From: Hemicordylus capensis
Taxonomy: Eukaryota; Chordata; Lepidosauria; Squamata; Cordylidae
DNA: 64,000 bases
Direction: 5' to 3'
Assembly (NCBI RefSeq): GCF_027244095.1
Contig: NC_069657.1
Span: 240,104,674 to 240,168,673, forward strand
Shown: piece after piece, positions 34,020 to 44,353 of the stretch
Layout: every line of letters begins with the position of its first letter
Numbering within the stretch: the stretch's first letter is position 1
Notes under the pieces: generated by a model
What the model saw: only the letters and a program-made list of their open reading frames with translations
Told to the model about the DNA's origin: nothing
The model's database searches: none
Program-made: the position numbers and the translations under genes

Positions 34020-34620
34020 AAATACTTCTAATGGCAGCCAGGGAGGCTGTGAGGGGGCACCTTACCACCAGCACCACCAGCGTCTCCTCTAAAGTTTGGC
34101 TGGGTCCAGTGTACCAGCACAGCCTGGTTCTGGCCTCCGTGCATGCACAGAGGCCATTTGTGTGGTGACACACATTTGCGTCATTGTGCAAATGGCCTTT
34201 GCACATGTGCAGAGACCACAAAAATGACCTCCATACATGTGCGGAGGCTGGAACTGTGCAAGAGTGCGGGACCCCGGCTGGAGTATGCTCAAGTGCTAGA
34301 CCCGCTGCTGCTGGTGGTAAGGTGCTCTCTCGCCGCCGCCGCTGCCGCCACCACCACCTCAGCTGCCATTAGAAGTATTTTAAAGGCAGGGTTCTCCCCC
34401 TCCTTTGCCTGTAAAGGCGAATCCTCAACGGATCCCCCTTTACAAGCATACTCCTTGAACCGATTCAAACTAGTTCTGAACTGGTTCAGCCCAGTCCAAC
34501 CCTCAAACTGAACCAGGGGCTGTTTGATTCGAACCGACTTGTGGACCAGCGGTCCGGTTCGAATGGGTTTGAATTTGAACCAAACCACCAGAATCGGTTC
34601 CATGCACACCCCTATCATAA
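34020..34620. mobile_element. GC-rich non-autonomous element of the TGCACACCCCTA-ended family
   Basis: It ends TGCACACCCCTATCAT at about 34614 and contains many GGTTCGAA/GAACC words, plus AAAGGCAGGGTTCTCCCCC, which is related to the arms of the 4.3-4.7 kb fold-back. The left border is unclear. It lies between the gag region and the right end repeat of the Gypsy fossil. Confidence 0.55.
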
Positions 34621-34991
34621 GGCTTGGCATCCGCTTTGAAGTTGATAGGAAAGGGCAAATGATTATATTTTTTTGGCCTTCACGGCCCAGGCAGTGAAGC
34701 AATATAGCCTTCTGCTTTGCTGGAGTAAAAACAGGGGTCTGTATAGTGAGGAGGTAATTGCAGAAATAGGACCTCTATTGTTTCCAGGAGAAGAGCAGGT
34801 TCCTGGGTGGACAATAAAAAAGGTGGTGGGATATGAGCCATGCTGCAGTGGGCATCCACTGTTCAGGATTGATAAGGAAATAGTGCCTTCAGTGGTTGTG
34901 CAATTCAGGAAGCTGGATAAACAAGATGCAGCAGCAACAACAGTAGAATGCAACAGTTCAGGAATGTGGGCCCAGTAATGCTGCTGAACCC

Positions 34992-36080
34992 ATGATGGGT
35001 TTTGTGATTAATTAACAGAGCACTATAGAAGCTACCCCCTCCAGTTACAGAGTAGAATGCAGAGTTTAGTTGTTGCAGCTATTTAGAGAAGACACATGGA
35101 GATTCTTGTACAGAGGCGTAACTATAGGGGGGGCAGGGGGGGCACGTGCCCCGGGCGCCATCTTTTCTGGTCACGTGGGGGGCGCCACCATGACCAAATT
35201 TTAAAAAAAATTTTGTTAATACAAATGTTTCCTGCTCAGTGCAGCAGTGCTGCAGCAGTCAAGGGAGTGCGTCGGTGCCCCCTTCCCCATGAGCGGTCCC
35301 TTCCGTGCCGCCTGCGCCCCCCCCATTGCTTTGCTGGCGCCTGGCGGCCAGTCAGTGGCCTGGCTTGGCGGCAGCGGCGGGCGCTTGTGAGGAAAAACCT
35401 AAGTATAATGTAGTATGTTGGGGGGGTGGGGGGGCGCAGTGGGGGGCGCCATTTCAGTGCTTGCCCCGGGCACCGTTTTCCCTAGTTACGCCTCTGTTCT
35501 TGTAGAACCTAAATACTAAGTAGATTTATTGGTGAAGTACACTTTGGATAGGAAAGACCTAATCCTATCTAAAGGCAACATAATGAATAGGTAGGGAGAG
35601 AGAGAGAGATGTTTCCATCTGCTCTCTAAGAGGAAAGGAAGGGATTCTGACTCATCACAGGAAATGCCTGTGAGTCTGAGAGTAGAGGTAAAGCAGGGAC
35701 AGGTAAGGAGACTCTTTCTAGCTACACCTACTCTCAATGCCCCTAGTGGTCATTAGGAGAGCTGGTGCAAAAGGCCAATGCACTGGAACTCTATCTCTAA
35801 CAAATACAATGAAAGCAAGATACAGGAACTTTCACAAGCTTTGCAGGCTCACAAGCATAGCTGGTTCAAAATCTCGTCGCCAAATGTTTTATAACTGTTT
35901 CCCTTGTAAACTCAAATAATCTTAGGTAGATTTAACTGGGATTTTATTCAGAACAACTCCATTTTCTCCTTCCTAGTCTTTCTGACTCCACCCCCACACT
36001 CTCTACTGGACCCCTACTGGGACAAACAACAAAACACAAAAGATCATTAAATAGAATACAACAGAATCCCACTTCTCCAA
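34992..36080 (-). repeat. Ty3/Gypsy end repeat (LTR-like, fossil), interrupted by an hAT element
   Basis: Sequence on both sides of the hAT insert (34992-35110 and 35497-35770) matches 48153-48580 (shared CCAGTTACAGAGTAGA, GTTTAGTTGTTGCAG, GAGATGTTTCCATCTGCT, CTAGTGGTCATTAGGA). The part 35885-36075 matches 29735-29925. The position at the upstream side of the - strand Gypsy internal region suggests the 5' LTR or leader. Old and broken. Confidence 0.65.
35111..35496. mobile_element. Non-autonomous hAT transposon, 386 bp, copy B
   Basis: It starts CAGAGGCGTAACTATAGG and ends CCCTAGTTACGCCTCTG, with an exact 8-bp duplication TTCTTGTA (35103-35110 and 35497-35504). It is the reverse-orientation sister of 11511-11909. 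It is inserted in the Gypsy end repeat and so is younger. Confidence 0.95.
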
Positions 36081-36097
36081 CTTTTCTGCCTCTGCAC

Positions 36098-36233
36098 CAG
36101 TGTTCCCTCTAACAGGGATTCTCAGATGTTATTGACTACAACTCCAGGAATCCCCAGTTGCAATGGCTTTTGCTTGGGGATTATGGGAGTTGTAGTCAAC
36201 AACATCTGGGAATCCCTGTTAGAGGGAACAGTG
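36098..36233. mobile_element. Palindromic hAT MITE, 136 bp, intact borders
   Basis: The left end CAGTGTTCCCTCTAACAGGG pairs with the right end CCCTGTTAGAGGGAACAGTG, and the core with ACTACAACTCCAGGAAT pairs with the opposite half. An exact 8-bp duplication CTCTGCAC (36090-36097 and 36234-36241) surrounds it. Confidence 0.93.
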
Positions 36234-36304
36234 CTCTGCACAAGGGGAAATCTTGGTAGAGTGATTACTTCAGGTTGTTTTAGCAGTAATGGACATGATC
36301 CTCT

Positions 36305-36429
36305 AATCCTTGGGTCCCCAAATGTTGTTGGACTTCAACTCCTATAATCCCCAACCAAAGGCCACTGGGGCTGGGGATTATGGGAGTTGGTCCAATCACA
36401 TCTGGAGACCCAGCATTGCGAATCCCTGA
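36305..36429. mobile_element. Palindromic hAT MITE, left end eroded
   Basis: It has the same fold as the 6086-6220 element (TTGGGTCCCCAAATGTTGTT against AATCACATCTGGAGACCCAG) and ends near AATCCCTG. The left terminus and duplication are not clear. Confidence 0.75.
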
Positions 36430-36586
36430 TCTAATCCATAAAGCCGTCCAGACTGGATCTGCCATATTCCAGTTTGCCAAACCTAGGCAGCCTAGTTTGC
36501 ATATAGTGCACATTGTTTGCTAATTATGCAAATCAAGCATGCCACTTAATTACAGTCAAAATGTTCATTTAATACTTGCTTTAGTG

Positions 36587-36724
36587 CAGGCCTGCTCAAT
36601 TTAGCCCCCCCCCAGCTGTTTTTGGTCTACAACTCCCATAATCCTCAGACACAGTGGCCAATAGCCAGGGATTATGGTAGTTGTAGGCCAACATTTGCAG
36701 GAGGACTGAAGTTGAGCAGCCCTG
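36587..36724. mobile_element. Palindromic hAT MITE, 138 bp
   Basis: The left CAGGCCTGCTCAATTTAG pairs with the right CTGAAGTTGAGCAGCCCTG. The flanking 8-mers are CTTTAGTG (36579-36586) and CTTTAATG (36725-36732), a duplication with one change. Confidence 0.88.
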
Positions 36725-36902
36725 CTTTAATGTATAAAATAAGCAAGTAAGTCATGTTTTATGAGGCTGCTGATGACATACGGAAAGACAGTAATTGTAT
36801 AGCAGTGGAGGAGAAGGGTGTCATGCAGAGCTTATTTTATTATTCTAGATTACCAAAGCAGATAAACCAAGTTTATATGCTCCAACATTTCACAAATGAA
36901 AA

Positions 36903-36950
36903 TAGGGGAACATAGGAAGCTGCCCATATACTGGGTCAGACCATTGGTCA
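36903..36950 (-). mobile_element. SINE tail fragment fused to CR1
   Basis: It reads GAACATAGGAAGCTGCCCAT and GGGTCAGACCATTGGTC, the complement of the tail shared by the 5S- and tRNA-derived SINEs. CR1 coding sequence begins immediately after it. Confidence 0.7.
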
Positions 36951-38290
36951 ACAGGCATGTGGATAAAGGTGATCCGGTTGACATAGTATACTTGGACTTC
37001 CAAAAAGCTTTTGACAAAGTTCCCCACCAAAGGCTCTTGAGTAAACTTAGTGGTCATGGAATAAGGGGACAGGTTAATGTGTGGATCGGTAACTGATTAA
37101 CAGTTACCAGGACACAGGAGACAGAGAGTAGGACTAAATAGACAGTTTTCACAATGGAGGGAGGGAGGAAGTGGGGTCCCCCAGGGATCAGTACTGGGAC
37201 CAGTGCTCTTTAACTTATTCATAAACGATCTAGAAGTTGGGCTGACAAGCAAAGTAGCCAAATTTGCAGATGACACTAAACTGTTTAGAGTAGTGAAATC
37301 CACAACAGATTGTGAGGAATTCCAAAAAGATCTCTCCAAACTGGGGGACTGGGCGACAAAATGGCAAATGCAGTTCATTGTAAGCAAGTGTAAAGTGATG
37401 CACATTGGGACAAAAAGCCCCAACTTCACATATACTCTGACAGGATCTGAGCTGTCAGTGACTGACCAGGAGAGAGATCTTGGGGTCATGGTCATGATCT
37501 TGGGGACAGCTCACTGAAAGTGTCATCTCAGTGCATGGCAGCTGTGAAAAATGCTAATTCCATGCTAGGAATCATTAGGAGGGGAACCAAAAACAAAAAT
37601 GCTAATATTATTATGCCCTTATACAAACCTATGGTGAGGCCACATCTTGAGTACTGCGTACAGCTTTGGTCACCATATCTTAAGAAGGATATTGTAGAAC
37701 TAGAAAAGGTGCAGAAGAGGGCAACCAAAATGATCAGGGGCCTGGAGCACCTTCCTTATGAGGCTAGGCTACAGCATCTGGGGCTCTTTACTTTGGAAAA
37801 GAGGCGACTAAGGGGAGACATGATTGAAGTGTATAAAATTATGCATGGAGTGGACAGGATAGACAGAATTTTTCCTCCCTCTCTCACAACACTAGAACCA
37901 GGGGTCACCCCATGAAACTGAAGGTTGGGAAATTTAGGACCAACAAGCGAAAGTACTTTTTCCACACAGCGCATAATTAATCTATGGAATTCCTTACCAT
38001 GGGATGTGGTGATGGCCACCAGCTTGGATGGCTTTAAAAGGGGTTTAGACAGATTCATGGAGGACAGGTCTATCAATGGCTACTAGTTTGATGGCTATGG
38101 GCCATCTCCAGCCTCAGAGGCACGATGCCTCTCAATACCAGTTGCAGGGGAGCAACAGCAAGAGAGAAGGCATGCCCTGAGCTCTTCCATGGGGCCTCCC
38201 CAGAGGCATCTGTTGGGCCACTGTGGGAAACAGGATGCTGGACTAGATGGGCTGCCTTGGGCCTGATCCAGCAGGGCTGTTCTTATGTCT
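36951..38290 (+). mobile_element. CR1-clade LINE, 5'-truncated
   Basis: The pieces in order are DPVDIVYLDFQKAFDKVPHQ (about 36971-37030), the GVPQGSVLGPVLF-like block, then LFNLFINDLEVGLTSKVAKF with the catalytic FADD box at 37263-37274, and SKCKVMHIGTKSPNFTYTL. The second frame (37520-37915) gives VRPHLEYCVQLWSPYLKKDI and ARLQHLGLFTLEKRRLRGDM. The 3' UTR ends around GGGCTGTTCTTATGTC at 38274-38288. At least three frame changes are present, so it is inactive. Confidence 0.92.
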
Positions 38291-38663
38291 ATCTCACTCA
38301 GTATTGTCTTCACAGACCTGCAGCGGCTTCTCCAAAGTTGCAGGCAGGACTCTCTTTCAGCCCTATCTTGGAGAAGCCAGGGAAGGATAACTTTCCAAGC
38401 CACCATCCAGTATTGCACATTGCTGAAGACTGGATTTCACCCTCTATATACTGTGCATTGCGTTGTGCCTTAGTGTTGTATACCCATTTACATGCAGGTG
38501 CATTAAGAGACATGATAGATCCATCCACCTGGAGCATTTCCAGACAGCAGGCTTTACTGTGAGTTCAAATTTGCCTCCCACCCAATGACCCGGACATAAA
38601 TCGGGCTAGGCTCTAATGTGCAATGAAAAACCCAAATTGTGTGTGAAGTGCTTCCCGATAGCT

Positions 38664-38905
38664 CGCAGGGTAAAGGTAAAGTGTGCCAACAAGTCGATTT
38701 CAACTCCTGGCGCCCACAGAGTCCTGTGGTTTTCTTTGGTAGAATACAGGAGGGGTTTACCATTGCCTCCTCCCATGCAATATCAGATGATGCCTTTCAG
38801 CATCTTCCTACATCGCTGCTGCCTGATATAGTAGCAGTGGGGATATGAACCGGCAGCCTTCTGCTTGATAGTCAATCTTTTCCCTGCTGCGCCACTTAAG
38901 GTGAC
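38664..38905 (-). mobile_element. Sauria SINE, antisense copy, nested in the fold-back family
   Basis: The + strand starts CAGGGTAAAGGTAAAGTG, the complement of the (ACCTTT)-type tail, followed by AACTCCTGGCGCCCACAGAG, TTTCAGCATCTTCCTACATC and a tRNA-like head complement (GGATATGAACCGGCAGCC). It splits the repeat seen uninterrupted at 14889-15010. Confidence 0.9.
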
Positions 38906-38935
38906 TTTGGGGTAAATCTGGCCGATATGTGAATG

Positions 38936-39940
38936 TTCACCCCACCATTTCGGAGAAGCGAGCTGAAAGCCCCATCTGGAAATGCTCCTGGAGATTTAAT
39001 TTCTAGCGATTGGGGAGAGAGCTGAATCCAGAAGAATGATAACTCAAGCAATTTACATGGGTGGGGGTGGGTGGCAACTGAACAAGCCATCCACAAGAGG
39101 TAAAATTAGGGACAGTGATTTTCCAGGTTCCAGACAGAGGCGCTCTTATCCCTGGACTTCTGGGCCAATTGGGCCTCCACAGCCCCATGGGCCCCCTAAA
39201 TCCTCTTTAGTCTGTCCTGGATGGTGTGGTTGCCCATCCGAGCATGATGATGCTTAATTTACAGGGGAGGCTTGTGGAACTACACAAATTATATCACTGC
39301 CACAGGCATGCTGTGACATAAAGGATAAAGAAGTGCTTTCAGCAATGTGAAATGGGGCTGGGAGTGGGGCAATCAAGTAGTGATCTGGTGAAAATAGGTG
39401 TTTGGTTGGGGGATTTATGAGGGCTTGGTTGGGGGATTTATGAGGGAAAATAGGTGCTTGGTTGGGGGATTTATTTATGGGGGATTTATGGTAAAGCGGA
39501 GGTCCCCACCGTGTGGCCAGACAGCACATAAATCTGACACAGTGACCATATACTGTATGCTCCAACTGTCTCTATTTTCTCTTACCTGCCCCTTGTAAGT
39601 CACCATCCCTATTTTTGCCTTATGTGGAGAATTTGAGGATGCTGTTCAAAAAATATAGTGCACATACATATGTGGCAGAGTATACCCTGTGTCAACTGCT
39701 TTGGGAACTTTTGTTGAAAAGCGGTATATAAATATTCATAATATTTGTAATAACATAATCTCATCTACCCATGATTAAGGCCGCTACCTTTTTGCAGCCT
39801 GTTCCTTTGCAGTCATGCCTCCCCTAAGTTATCATTCTTCTGGATTCAGCTCTTTCCCCCCAGTTGCTAGAAATCAAATCTCCAGGAGCATTTCCAGATG
39901 GGGCTTTCAGCTCACTTCTCCGAAATGGGGGGTGAGCGTT
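38936..39940. mobile_element. Fold-back DNA element, about 1 kb, with 110-bp inverted arms
   Basis: The left arm 38936-39043 and the right arm 39826-39940 are reverse complements at about nine bases in ten (shared AGCTGAAAGCCCCATCTGG, AAATGCTCCTGGAGATTT, GCTGAATCCAGAAGAATGAT). The interior has no coding capacity. Sequence left of the SINE (from about 38610) belongs to the same family, so the true left end is further out. The superfamily is not determined. Confidence 0.75.
39398..39491. repeat. Short minisatellite
   Basis: The unit TTGGTTGGGGGATTTATGAG occurs two to three times with variation. It lies in the interior of the fold-back element. Confidence 0.75.
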
Positions 39941-40989
39941 CTCTGAACTCACCAGCCTCAGGTGTGCCTAATGCTGCACAGGACCATTTGAGGTTGTTCT
40001 CTCAAGCCACATGATGTGCAGCAGCATCACCACACCGTAGCATGATACACAGAAAGCAGCTTTACCTGGCACAGAGGTAGTAGGAAAAGAGCCCCACTCA
40101 CTACACTTCAGCATCTTAGGCTACCATTAAAGGCACAAGAGCACAAACAGTAAATAAAGGTGATAAGCTTGCATGTGGAGGAAAACTGAATCGCAGCTCA
40201 GCTGGAGTCACGAGGGTGGCTCTCAACGTTCCCCTCCTTTCTGTGCTTTGGAAATGGGTATTCCCGCAACAGAAACACGTTTGAGGGAAGACGTGCGGAT
40301 TGTGTGCAGCTAATGAGCATTTAAAGAAAAATGTGTAGGAAGTCTCTGAGGCGCTGTGCGTGTAGTATTACGTGCACAGTTATGATAAAAAATAAATCAT
40401 ATCGTACGATGAGAGAAAAACCGAGCCCGCCATTTAGGTGAATTCCTTTAGATTAAGTTGCTATTGTATATTCTTTAGGAAACAGAAATCCTCCCAACGG
40501 CTGCCTTTCAAAAAGCTTTACACTCCCAGCCACTAGAGTGTCATCACTATCATTTTTACACATAGCACCTTCAATGTGTCTGCACGTTTACAGAGTAACC
40601 AAAAACAAAAAGGAAAAGAAAGACAGCTCCCTGCCCTGAGGAGCTTGCGCGCTTAACATTCGAAAAAGCAGATACAGGCGAGGCAGGAGAGAGGAGGAGG
40701 AATAGGCTTTCCGTTCACGGGGTGCAGTTCGACGCATCCTTGGGAGTACATCTTACTGAACTTATCAGGACTTGCTTTGGAGCAGATATGAATAAGTTCA
40801 GGCTGCAGGTTTCAACAGGGAATGACGAGTAGGGACGGAGAACGGCTTTAGAGCCAACTATCCTGGAGAGATCAGCTGTGAAGCCATCCAATTAAAGCTT
40901 CTGGGTTGCAACGATGGAACTGCTTTTTAGAGCTTAACTCGTGACTGTCACTTTAAGACGTTGGAGGTGCGTAGTAGAGACATGCAGCC
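39941..40989. other. Upstream flank of LANCL1
   Basis: No repeat or exon is recognised from 40.1 kb to the promoter, unlike the rest of the left arm. It contains scattered CpGs but no dense CpG island. Regulatory sites for LANCL1 are likely here by position only. Confidence 0.5.
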
Positions 40990-41066
40990 CGATCGAGCAA
41001 TGATTGGTGTGCGTTGACAGGAAGTGGAAGGAGAGTCACAGATTGTTTGTTGTCTCTTGGTGCAGG
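40990..41066 (+). other. LANCL1: LANCL1 non-coding first exon (3' end defined) with proximal promoter
   Basis: A strong splice donor (CAGG|GTAAGAG) has its GT at 41067-41068, and the coding exon has an acceptor ending at 41429, so a 5' UTR exon ending at 41066 and a 363-bp UTR intron are inferred. The transcription start is not visible; the start given here is nominal. An inverted CCAAT box (ATTGG, 41003-41007) and an ETS-type site (ACAGGAAGTG, 41017-41026) lie just inside or upstream, as is usual for TATA-less housekeeping promoters. If transcription begins left of 41000, a six-codon upstream ORF (41000-41017) would sit in the leader. Confidence 0.55.
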
Positions 41067-41429
41067 GTAAGAGGGATGCGGGGGTGGGGAGAGGGATTGT
41101 GTTCAAAATATCCCCCCCCCCGCTGCAAGAGAAGGTCGAGTCGAGTTACTAGGTTTGCAATACAATCGATCCTTCCTTTGCTGATCTGGGTTATTATTGT
41201 TGCTACCATCATCTCCTCCTACTGTGGGCTCTGCTAAGGGGGACTATAGCATGCTGCTGCAGTAGCAGCAAAGTGCAAACCTTGGCCTGCATTCTTTGTA
41301 GATTTGAAATCGAGTAGAATGTGAGCCGTTGCAGCGGGATCACGGATTTATTGGTGTGTCAGAAAGAGGGTCGGAGGTTTCCTGGATCTCTTTATGTATA
41401 TATATATATATATTATTTTAATTTTGCAG

Positions 41430-41527
41430 GTTTGCTCTTTGCCATAATGGCCCAGAGGGCTTTCCCGAATCCATTTGCAGACTATGAGAAATCTTTGGCC
41501 ACGGGGTACTTTGATTCGTCAGGGAGG
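41430..41527 (+). CDS. LANCL1: LANCL1 first coding exon (residues 1-27)
   Basis: The acceptor TTTTGCAG ends at 41429 and is followed by 17 nt of 5' UTR and the ATG at 41447. The codons run to ...YFDSSGR, and the donor GTGAGT starts at 41528 (phase 0). The start is chosen because MAQRAFPNP is the conserved LANCL1 N-terminus; the in-frame sequence upstream is intronic. Confidence 0.93.
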
Positions 41528-44309
41528 GTGAGTTTTAGTACTGCTTCTTAAATTTTTCTTTTACAGCAGCTACTTTTCTCTTCATATTGCATGGCTGTGT
41601 GAAATCTTGATGTACTTCAACTCAAGATGTTCCCATTCAGCAGTAGTAATTGGTAGGATTTAATCATTCAGGTTTGAAGTCTTTTACTTATCCTTGAACT
41701 TTTCCTTGACCTTATTTTGAATGCAAGGAGAGATGCTGTCTGTAGATGAATGGTGAATGTAAATATCTCTGACCCTCTCCAACAGCGATAGTTACACCTC
41801 TTTTTCAGTTCTCGTTTACTGTATCTGGACATGGTCATCAGGAGTTTAGCTTCTATCAAAAAATGAAAATCTATCATCCTGCCTTCCAGAGCCATCTGCC
41901 CACCTAACTAGCATCACTTGACTCCCATCTGTACAATGTCAGTGCTAATCACTCAGTGACTCCTGACACTTTGCAGATTCCTTAGGGAGGAAAAAATGTA
42001 TCTCTTCAGGGACTGATAGGTAAAGGTTTTCTAATGTTATGAGATTCACTATGTTGGAGAAAAGAAAAATCAGGTACTTTAGTTAAGGCCAAAGATCTTT
42101 TGGCATATGAAATTCATCCTCAGCTTCTGGATCAGAGAATTTTAATTCCTTGGTATGTTTTATGGATTCAGTGAAGAAGCAAAGAGCTTATTGAAAAGAT
42201 ACAATTGCCCACTGTTGTCCAGCATTGTCAGGCAGTGACAGTGGATGGGTTTACAAGTTGCTGATTTGATTGTTCTGTATTGACTGGGAGGAGGATTGGA
42301 GTCCTTCCAATCCGGTAAGGACAGACAGACACTTGCGTGTGCATGCACAAAGTATAAAGGGGCCAAGGGAAAGTTGGCCTGTCTTAATGAAGTACACAAT
42401 GTTGCCTTTAAAGAGGCCTATCTTAAACTGAATGTGTTTATCTCTTTCTGAATCTAAGATTTGATTTAGATTATACTGTAACTCCTGAAAAACTAAGATG
42501 AAAAGATCCAACTTCTTTTTAGAGAGAGGTGTGGCCTGAGAAAATGCCCAGGAAAGCTTAAGTATTCCTGAACTATGATTGCTTTGTCAGTGCCCTTGGG
42601 CAAGACACTTACCATCCCCACGTCAGCTTTTCCAAAGATAATATGCAGTTTCACAGTAGGATATTTAGCTTGGGTAGTGAATTTTATAACATCACTGCAA
42701 AAAATGTGCTGTGCTGAGTCTTTGACACCCACGAATCTGAGCATATGAAGAATAATATTCATTTTGACAGCACTGCATTTGCTCTGTTCAGGATGGCTCT
42801 TTTTTATCTTTGCTATCGTACATCTCAAAACAAGGGAGAAATGTTAGGACATGTTATAGTAATGATGCCTAGGGAACTGAGGCATCACACTTTGGCATAT
42901 CAGGGTCATTGCAAACTTGTGCAATGCTGTGGAAGCATTTGTTTTTAGAAGGTTCTTATTTTATGGACCAGAAACAAATTTGAAATTACACTCCAGTTCC
43001 TCTAATGCATACTTTCTTCTCTGCTAATAACCCTTCATAAAGGCTGGGGTCATGCTGGACTTGTTTTTTGTTTGTTTATTTATTTATTATTATTATTTAT
43101 TCATTCAATTTCTATACCGCCCTTCCAAAAATGACTCAGGGCGGTTTACATAGAGAAATAACAAATAAATAAAATGGATCCCTGCCTCCAAAGGGCTCAC
43201 AATCTAAAAAGAAACATAAGATAGACACCAGCAATGGTCACTGGAGGTACTGTGCTTGGGGTGGATAGGGCCAGTTACTCTCCCCCTGCTAAATAAAGAA
43301 AATCACCACGTTAAAAGGTGCCTCTTTGCCCAGTTAGCTGCTCAACAGTAGCATCATGAAGCTGTGTACTATGGGGGTCAGCTAAGCTGATAGGGATATT
43401 CAAAGATCTTGAAACTGTTGGTTCAGGTCTCACTAGTAGGCAAAATTTACACCAGTGGTCCATCCCACCTGCGAATCGCTTATCCAGAGATACTCTTATC
43501 AGTGAATCTAATTGTCACCACTTTGCATTCTCCCTGGACACCAGTATACAATCTAGCTTGGCAGGATGCACAGCTGTTTCAGTGGGATATGACTGAGAGG
43601 ATGACTCCATGGAGATTGGGGAGGTCCAAAGGTATCTTACCAAAGCTTCCAAATGAATTTATGTCCTGCTGCTCAACTTCATTGTCAAGTGTTTTTAATG
43701 TGTATAAAGCAATTTAAATGTGTCTATAGGGGAATAAACAAAATGTTATGCTTCAAGTAATAAAGTCCCACAGCTTGACATACCACAGCAAAAATCTCTT
43801 GATTAATGCTTGCCTTTTTCAAAAGTAAAATAAAATCATTACTTGGCTTGTTCTCAGACAGCATGATTAAAGGCAGAGGAACTGAGAGTAGATCAAAAAT
43901 TGGGATATCAGTGAGAATGCCATGGTTTCTAAAGCCATCTCAATCGTGAAGACTCGGTCCTCACCCCTTTAAACACTGATCCCAGAAACAGATAAAGTCT
44001 CTTGCCTGCATAGCTGGGCTACCTTTCATATTACCATATGTGATGGAGCAGACACTTTTATTTGTTCACATGTCTTCTCTATTCACATCTAAAGTGGGTG
44101 TGTGTGTGTGTATCCTAACATCAAAAAATGTTTGGGTGAGGGCAGCTGAATTTTCACCTGCCTTAGCTACTCATGCTTGTTGCTTCTGGCATTCTCCTCT
44201 CAGCCTTATTCCCATACCAGAAATGAACCAGGCTGAAAAGAGGAGTTCTTCAAAAGGCAGCAGTAGGGCTAGTTCCCCTCTCCTACACACATTTTTTGAT
44301 TTATAAAGT

Positions 44310-44353
<44 letters not shown>

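Noticed and set aside
39370-39491. CRISPR-like array
   Set aside because: The units are adjacent without spacers of constant length, the genome is vertebrate, and no cas gene exists.
40600-41070. CpG island at the LANCL1 promoter
   Set aside because: CpGs are present but scattered, and the density by eye is not clearly above that of nearby GC-rich repeats.
41001-41237. ORF overlapping the LANCL1 leader as an alternative N-terminus
   Set aside because: It runs across the splice donor at 41067 and has no homology; the conserved start is at 41447.
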